Of a DNA stretch of 26,247 nucleotides, positions 23,185 to 26,247 are shown piece after piece. The notes beneath the pieces are model-generated. The model was not told the DNA's origin. It worked only from the letters and a program-made list of their open reading frames with translations, and made no database searches. How positions within the stretch are numbered: position 1 is the first letter of the stretch; each line of letters starts with the position of its first letter. The stretch comes from Yinghuangia elevatio (GTDB taxonomy: Bacteria > Actinomycetota > Actinomycetes > Streptomycetales > Streptomycetaceae), in the NCBI RefSeq assembly GCF_040649515.1, contig NZ_JBEZFP010000128.1, forward strand, positions 1 through 26,247. The letters run 5' to 3'. A program made the position numbers and the translations under genes.

Positions 23185-23216
23185 CCATACTCAGGCGTAT
23201 GTAACGTATGGCCATA
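23185..23216. promoter_or_regulatory. CATAC/GTATG palindrome cluster before phosphoesterase gene
   Basis: CATAC-N6-GTATG (23186-23201), a wider CCATAC-N15-GTATGG (23185-23211) and the perfect 10-bp palindrome TATGGCCATA (23207-23216) overlap. GTATG is repeated at 23197 and 23206. The segment is markedly A/T-richer than its surroundings and lies 70-135 nt before the candidate starts of the phosphoesterase. This arrangement suits a dimeric repressor or activator; the protein is unknown. Confidence 0.45.
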
Positions 23217-23320
23217 GCCAACGGGAATGCGTCCGGTGTTTTCCCGTTCGGGCATTCCCGTGCGCGGCGGCGGATGGCAGCATGCGTGACGACTCGTCAG
23301 ATGATCGATCGAAGAGGCGC

Positions 23321-24265
23321 ATGAGCCAGGTTGCGGACGCCATCAGCGTCGTCCAGATTTCCGATCTGCACTTCCCCGACACCGCCGGCGTGCGCGGGTT
23401 CGTGCAGCACGACCCCGACCGGGGTCTCGCGGCCGTGCTCGGCCACGCGGACGCCGAGATCGCCGACGCGGACCTGGTGGTGGCCACCGGCGACCTCGCG
23501 GACCTGGGCGAGCCCGGAGCGTACGAGCGCCTCGGCGAGGTCCTGGACCGCCTGCCGGCCCCGGTCTACTGCGTGTCGGGCAACCACGACAAGAACGACG
23601 CCTACCAGGCGTGCCTGCCGCGTCCGAACGTCCACCTGGAGCAGGCGGTGCGCGTCGGCCCGTGGCTCATGCTGTTCCTGGACAGCAACGCGCGCGGCCG
23701 CGAGGAGGCGGGCGACGGCGTCTACCGCGACCGGGACGACCGCATGACGGCTGCCGAGCAGCCCGGCCTCACCCCTGGCGACGCGGCGCGGGCCCGGGCC
23801 CTGTTGGAGGCCTCGAACGCCGAGCACGTCTTCGTCTGGCTGCACCACCCGCCCCTGCCCGACATCGCGCCCGACGCCCAGGGCGACACCGAACTGGCCC
23901 GGCTCGTACGCGACTTCCCGCGGATCAGGGCCATCGGCGCGGGCCACCTGCACGGCGACCTGAACGGCGAGTTCGAGGGCAGGCCGGTGTACGTGTGCCC
24001 GTCCACCACGTACAGCATCGACTATGTCGGACGGGTGTTCGACGGCCCCAGCTACCGCGTGTACACGCTTTACGCGGACGGACGCGTCGAGTCCGAGGCC
24101 CGGACCGTCCCGGGGAGTATCACCGACACCATGCGCGCCAAGTCCGCGCCGAAATTCCTGACCGACCTCATGATGGGACGCGTCACCCTCGAGGAGATGA
24201 AGGCGCTGACCGACACCGAGTTCGAGGAACGCTTCGGCGAGCCGCGGCCGACGAGGGGCGCCTGA
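23321..24265 (+). CDS. Calcineurin-like metallophosphoesterase (Icc/CpdA-like)
   Basis: The 314-aa two-metal phosphoesterase shows the family motifs in order: SDLHFPD (D-x-H), VVATGDLADLG (GD), SGNHDKND (GNH-D/E), WLHHPPLPD (metal His), and GAGHLHGDL (G-H-x-H). Family members hydrolyse cyclic nucleotides, glycerophosphodiesters or phosphoproteins. The spacing matches the Icc/CpdA 3',5'-cyclic-nucleotide phosphodiesterase branch. The ATG at 23321 follows GAAGAGG closely; an ATG at 23282 would add 13 residues rich in Asp, Ser and Arg and is possible. It has its own upstream palindromes and starts after the mmsA terminator, so it is a separate transcription unit. The next gene is 80 nt downstream. 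Confidence 0.85.
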   Translation: MSQVADAISVVQISDLHFPDTAGVRGFVQHDPDRGLAAVLGHADAEIADADLVVATGDLADLGEPGAYERLGEVLDRLPAPVYCVSGNHDKNDAYQACLPRPNVHLEQAVRVGPWLMLFLDSNARGREEAGDGVYRDRDDRMTAAEQPGLTPGDAARARALLEASNAEHVFVWLHHPPLPDIAPDAQGDTELARLVRDFPRIRAIGAGHLHGDLNGEFEGRPVYVCPSTTYSIDYVGRVFDGPSYRVYTLYADGRVESEARTVPGSITDTMRAKSAPKFLTDLMMGRVTLEEMKALTDTEFEERFGEPRPTRGA

Positions 24266-24292
24266 ACCTCCCCGTCCGGCCGCATGATCTGT

Positions 24293-24323
24293 GAGGGGTC
24301 CCGCCAATCCAGGTGGGGCCCTC
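24293..24323 (+). terminator. Weak hairpin between phosphoesterase and phosphatase genes
   Basis: GAGGG (24293-24297) pairs with CCCTC (24319-24323). After one bulged G, a 4-bp helix including one G-U follows (24299-24302 with 24315-24318) around a 12-nt loop. It lies 28 nt past the phosphoesterase stop and before the next ribosome site, and may only partially terminate. Confidence 0.3.
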
Positions 24324-24345
24324 AGTACGTGTGAGAGGAGCACGT

Positions 24346-25149
24346 GTGGGGCACCAGCACGCGGATGCCGAGGGCGGCACCGTCGCCCTTGAAGGCGTCC
24401 GCAATTTCCGGGACATCGGCGGGCTGCCGACCGCCGACGGGCGCCGCGTCCGTCCCGGCCGCTACTTCCGCAGCGGCCACCTGGCCAAACCGACCGAGGA
24501 CGACCGCAAGAACCTCGCGACGCTGGGCATCCGGCTGATCGTCGACCTGCGCAGCCCGGCCGACATCGAGCTCGACGGCGCGGACCACGTGCCCGACGGC
24601 GCCCGGTGGATCAACCTGCCGATGACCGATCCCGCCCGGCACTCGGACTTCTGGTCCGACATGAAGAAGGGCAACATGGCGGTGCTGCGCGACCGCCTCG
24701 GCGACGGCAAGGCGGAGAAGGCCATCGCGTTCGACTACCGCGACCAGGTCGTCTCGCGCACGGCCAACCACGCGGTGCTGCTCAACTCCCTGGTCGAGGC
24801 GGACGGCCTGCCGGCCGTCGTGCACTGCTCCGCGGGCAAGGACCGTGCCGGGATCGCCGCGGCACTTGTGCAGCGCATCGCCGGGGTCCCCGACGAGGTG
24901 ATCCTCGCGAACTACCTGGAGAGCAACGACCCGGAGCGCCGCTACCGCCCGAACAGCGACAAGCTCGCGATGCGCCCCGAACTCATGGAGCTGTTCGCGC
25001 CGTTCCTCGAGGTGCGGGCCGAGTACCTGCAAGGCGCACTCTCGATGATGGACACCAACTGGGGCTCCTTCGACGCGTACCTGGCGGACGGCCTCGGCTT
25101 CGGCCCGGAGAAGCAGCAGCGCCTGCGGGAACTGATCGTCGAGGACTGA
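24346..25149 (+). CDS. Tyrosine-protein phosphatase (DSP/PtpB-like, CX5R)
   Basis: The 267-aa protein belongs to the bacterial tyrosine/dual-specificity phosphatase group that includes mycobacterial PtpB. It has the N-terminal motif GVRNFRDIGGLPTADGRRVR, then PGRYFRSGHL, followed by LIVDLRSPADIE. The P-loop is HCSAGKDRAG with nucleophile Cys161 and Arg167 (CX5R). The HCxxGKDR form is shared with enzymes acting on phosphotyrosine, phosphoserine or phosphoinositides. The GTG at 24346 was chosen for AGAGGAG five bases upstream; an earlier GTG at 24313 would read through that site. It ends before a composite GC hairpin. A pairing with the membrane kinase 11 kb away is conceivable but unsupported. 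Confidence 0.87.
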   Translation: MGHQHADAEGGTVALEGVRNFRDIGGLPTADGRRVRPGRYFRSGHLAKPTEDDRKNLATLGIRLIVDLRSPADIELDGADHVPDGARWINLPMTDPARHSDFWSDMKKGNMAVLRDRLGDGKAEKAIAFDYRDQVVSRTANHAVLLNSLVEADGLPAVVHCSAGKDRAGIAAALVQRIAGVPDEVILANYLESNDPERRYRPNSDKLAMRPELMELFAPFLEVRAEYLQGALSMMDTNWGSFDAYLADGLGFGPEKQQRLRELIVED

Positions 25150-25151
25150 CG

Positions 25152-25234
25152 CGCCGTCCGGGCCCGGGCCACGCCGTATCCGGGCGCGGGCCCGGCCCTG
25201 GGGCCGGGCCCGGTCAGGGGCCGCACGGACGGCG
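25152..25234 (+). terminator. Composite hairpin terminator after phosphatase gene
   Basis: The outer arms CGCCGTCCG (25152-25160) and CGGACGGCG (25226-25234) enclose a second near-perfect inverted repeat, GGGCCCGGCCC (25188-25198) and GGGCCGGGCCC (25201-25211). The structure starts just past the phosphatase stop and would be very stable. Confidence 0.65.
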
Positions 25235-25373
25235 TTCGCGGCCGGGGCACGACGTGCGCGCCCCGGTTCCGCTTGACCTTCACACCGGTCTCAAGGCCTA
25301 CGTTCCGAGGCAGCCGTCCGACCGGCGGGCGGCTGCCGGAGGATCCGTGCGTACGACCAGGAGTGTGGTGGCC

Positions 25374-26201
25374 ATGTCCGCGAACCCGACTTCCCCCGAC
25401 GCCTTCGCCGTCCACCTGGACGGCCGCGACGCGACCGCCGCCGAACTGGGCACGCTGGCGTTCGCGGGCTACGCGCACTTCACCGCCATGCAGGTGCGCG
25501 GCCACCGAGTGCGCGCTCTCGACCTGCATCTGGCGCGGTTGCGAGGTGCCTCGCTCGAACTGTTCGGCGAGGCGTTGCCGGACGCGCAGATCACGGCGTA
25601 CCTGCGCGCGGCGATTGCGCAGAGCCCGCCCGACGCGTCGCTGACCGCCACCGTGTACTCCCAGGAAGGCGAGTACACCGCGTCCGGCGGCGACAGCGCG
25701 CGCCTGCGCGTGCTGGTACGAACCGGGCCGCCCTCGAACGGGCCGACCGGGCCGCTGGACCTGGCGGTCGTCGAGTACGAGCGCGTCGCGCCGGGCATCA
25801 AGCACGTCGGCGAGATCGCCAAGACCTACTACCTGCGCCGGGCCGTCGCCGAGGGCTTCGACGACGCCGCGTTCGCCGACCGCAAGGGGCGGCTGAGCGA
25901 GGCGTCCATCTGGAACCTCGCGTTCTGGGACGGCGAGGCCGTGGTGTGGCCCGAAGCGGAGATGCTGACCGGGACGACGATGGGCATCCTCCGCCGCCAA
26001 CTCGACCGCATCGGCGTACCGCAGCGCGTCAGGGAACTCACCGTCGCCGAACTGCCGGACCTGGCAGGCGCCGTGGTGATGAACTCGTGGACCCCCGCGG
26101 TGCCCGTGCACCGGATCGGGACGGTCGCGATCCCGGCGGCGCCCGACTTCCTGGACACCCTGCGCCGCGCCTACGAGGCCGAGCCGCAGACCTCGCCCTG
26201 A
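25374..26201 (+). CDS. Class IV PLP aminotransferase family protein
   Basis: The 275-aa fold-type IV PLP enzyme is of the branched-chain aminotransferase / aminodeoxychorismate lyase / D-amino-acid aminotransferase superfamily. The N-terminal domain has FAGYAHFTAMQVRGHRVRAL, then DLHLARL, where family members set the dimer and substrate pocket. The C-terminal half has PGIKHVGEIAKTYYLRRAVA with a likely PLP Lys near 143. It is followed by RLSEASIWNLAFWDGEAVVW, matching the E-x-x-x-x-N signature, and by TGTTMGILRR for phosphate binding. Length fits the family (270-290). ATG 25374 follows AGGAG at ten bases; GTG 25365 or 25368 would sit closer. The substrate cannot be told: 4-amino-4-deoxychorismate lyase and amino-acid transaminase are both possible. 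It is monocistronic after a strong terminator. Confidence 0.83.
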   Translation: MSANPTSPDAFAVHLDGRDATAAELGTLAFAGYAHFTAMQVRGHRVRALDLHLARLRGASLELFGEALPDAQITAYLRAAIAQSPPDASLTATVYSQEGEYTASGGDSARLRVLVRTGPPSNGPTGPLDLAVVEYERVAPGIKHVGEIAKTYYLRRAVAEGFDDAAFADRKGRLSEASIWNLAFWDGEAVVWPEAEMLTGTTMGILRRQLDRIGVPQRVRELTVAELPDLAGAVVMNSWTPAVPVHRIGTVAIPAAPDFLDTLRRAYEAEPQTSP

Positions 26202-26247
26202 CACGGAAGGCGCGGGCAACGCCGGAGAGGGCCCCGCGAAGTGCGGG

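Noticed and set aside
19949..23221. Very long minus-strand open frame opposite the oxidoreductase and mmsA genes
   Set aside because: Its translation is Arg/Ala/Gly/Val-rich low-complexity with no motif, and the opposite strand encodes two complete enzymes with catalytic residues. Long antisense frames are a by-product of high GC content.
1..26247. tRNA, rRNA or known riboswitch
   Set aside because: No cloverleaf ends, rRNA core sequences or recognised aptamer consensus were found by eye. The mmsA leader is reported only as an unclassified structure.

Overview
The window is high-GC actinomycete chromosome, most likely Streptomyces or a close relative within Streptomycetaceae. This is inferred from G/C-saturated third codon positions, GTG and TTG starts with strong GGAGG-type ribosome sites, long GC hairpins without U-tracts as terminators, and the gene families present (PucR activators, an eukaryotic-type membrane kinase, an LPXTG surface protein, Rpn-like proteins). 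No rRNA, tRNA, CRISPR array or complete insertion sequence was seen.

The dominant theme is polyamine/aminoaldehyde catabolism and uptake, laid out in two blocks. Block 1 (about 0.2-5.2 kb) holds a class III aminotransferase translationally coupled to an Lrp/AsnC regulator. Divergent from these is a gamma-aminobutyraldehyde-type dehydrogenase, followed by a Tat-type lipoprotein that binds polyamines. Block 2 (about 13.3-23.1 kb) holds a PucR regulator divergent from a second gamma-aminobutyraldehyde-type dehydrogenase. Next come the ATPase and two permeases of a PotABC transporter with overlapping stop/start codons, an FAD-dependent amine oxidoreductase, and a CoA-acylating (methyl)malonate-semialdehyde dehydrogenase. 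The transporter has no adjacent binding-protein gene, so the lipoprotein of block 1, about 12 kb away, is its probable partner. Together the genes could import di/polyamines, deaminate them by oxidase or transaminase, oxidise the C4 and C3 aminoaldehydes, and pass a C3 semialdehyde to acetyl-CoA through MmsA.

Between the blocks lies an accessory-looking stretch (about 5.2-13.3 kb). It contains a cation/proton antiporter divergent from a geranylgeranyl-reductase-type flavoprotein, then an Rpn-like PD-(D/E)XK gene with a decayed tandem array of its 3' modules, including a ~300-bp near-identical direct repeat. A truncated HEAT-like gene remnant follows, and then an LPXTG-anchored Pro/Thr-rich surface protein divergent from a membrane Ser/Thr kinase whose ribosome site sits in a G-run tract. 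After block 2 come a calcineurin-like phosphoesterase, a Tyr-phosphatase-like protein and a class IV aminotransferase.

The most striking non-coding signals are: a perfect 17-bp inverted repeat forming a ~90-nt hairpin in the mmsA leader; a 9-bp inverted repeat plus a 15-bp Lrp-like palindrome between the Lrp gene and the first dehydrogenase; a CATAC/GTATG palindrome cluster before the phosphoesterase; 14-bp tandem repeats before the FAD oxidoreductase; and a G-quadruplex-prone tract at the left edge.
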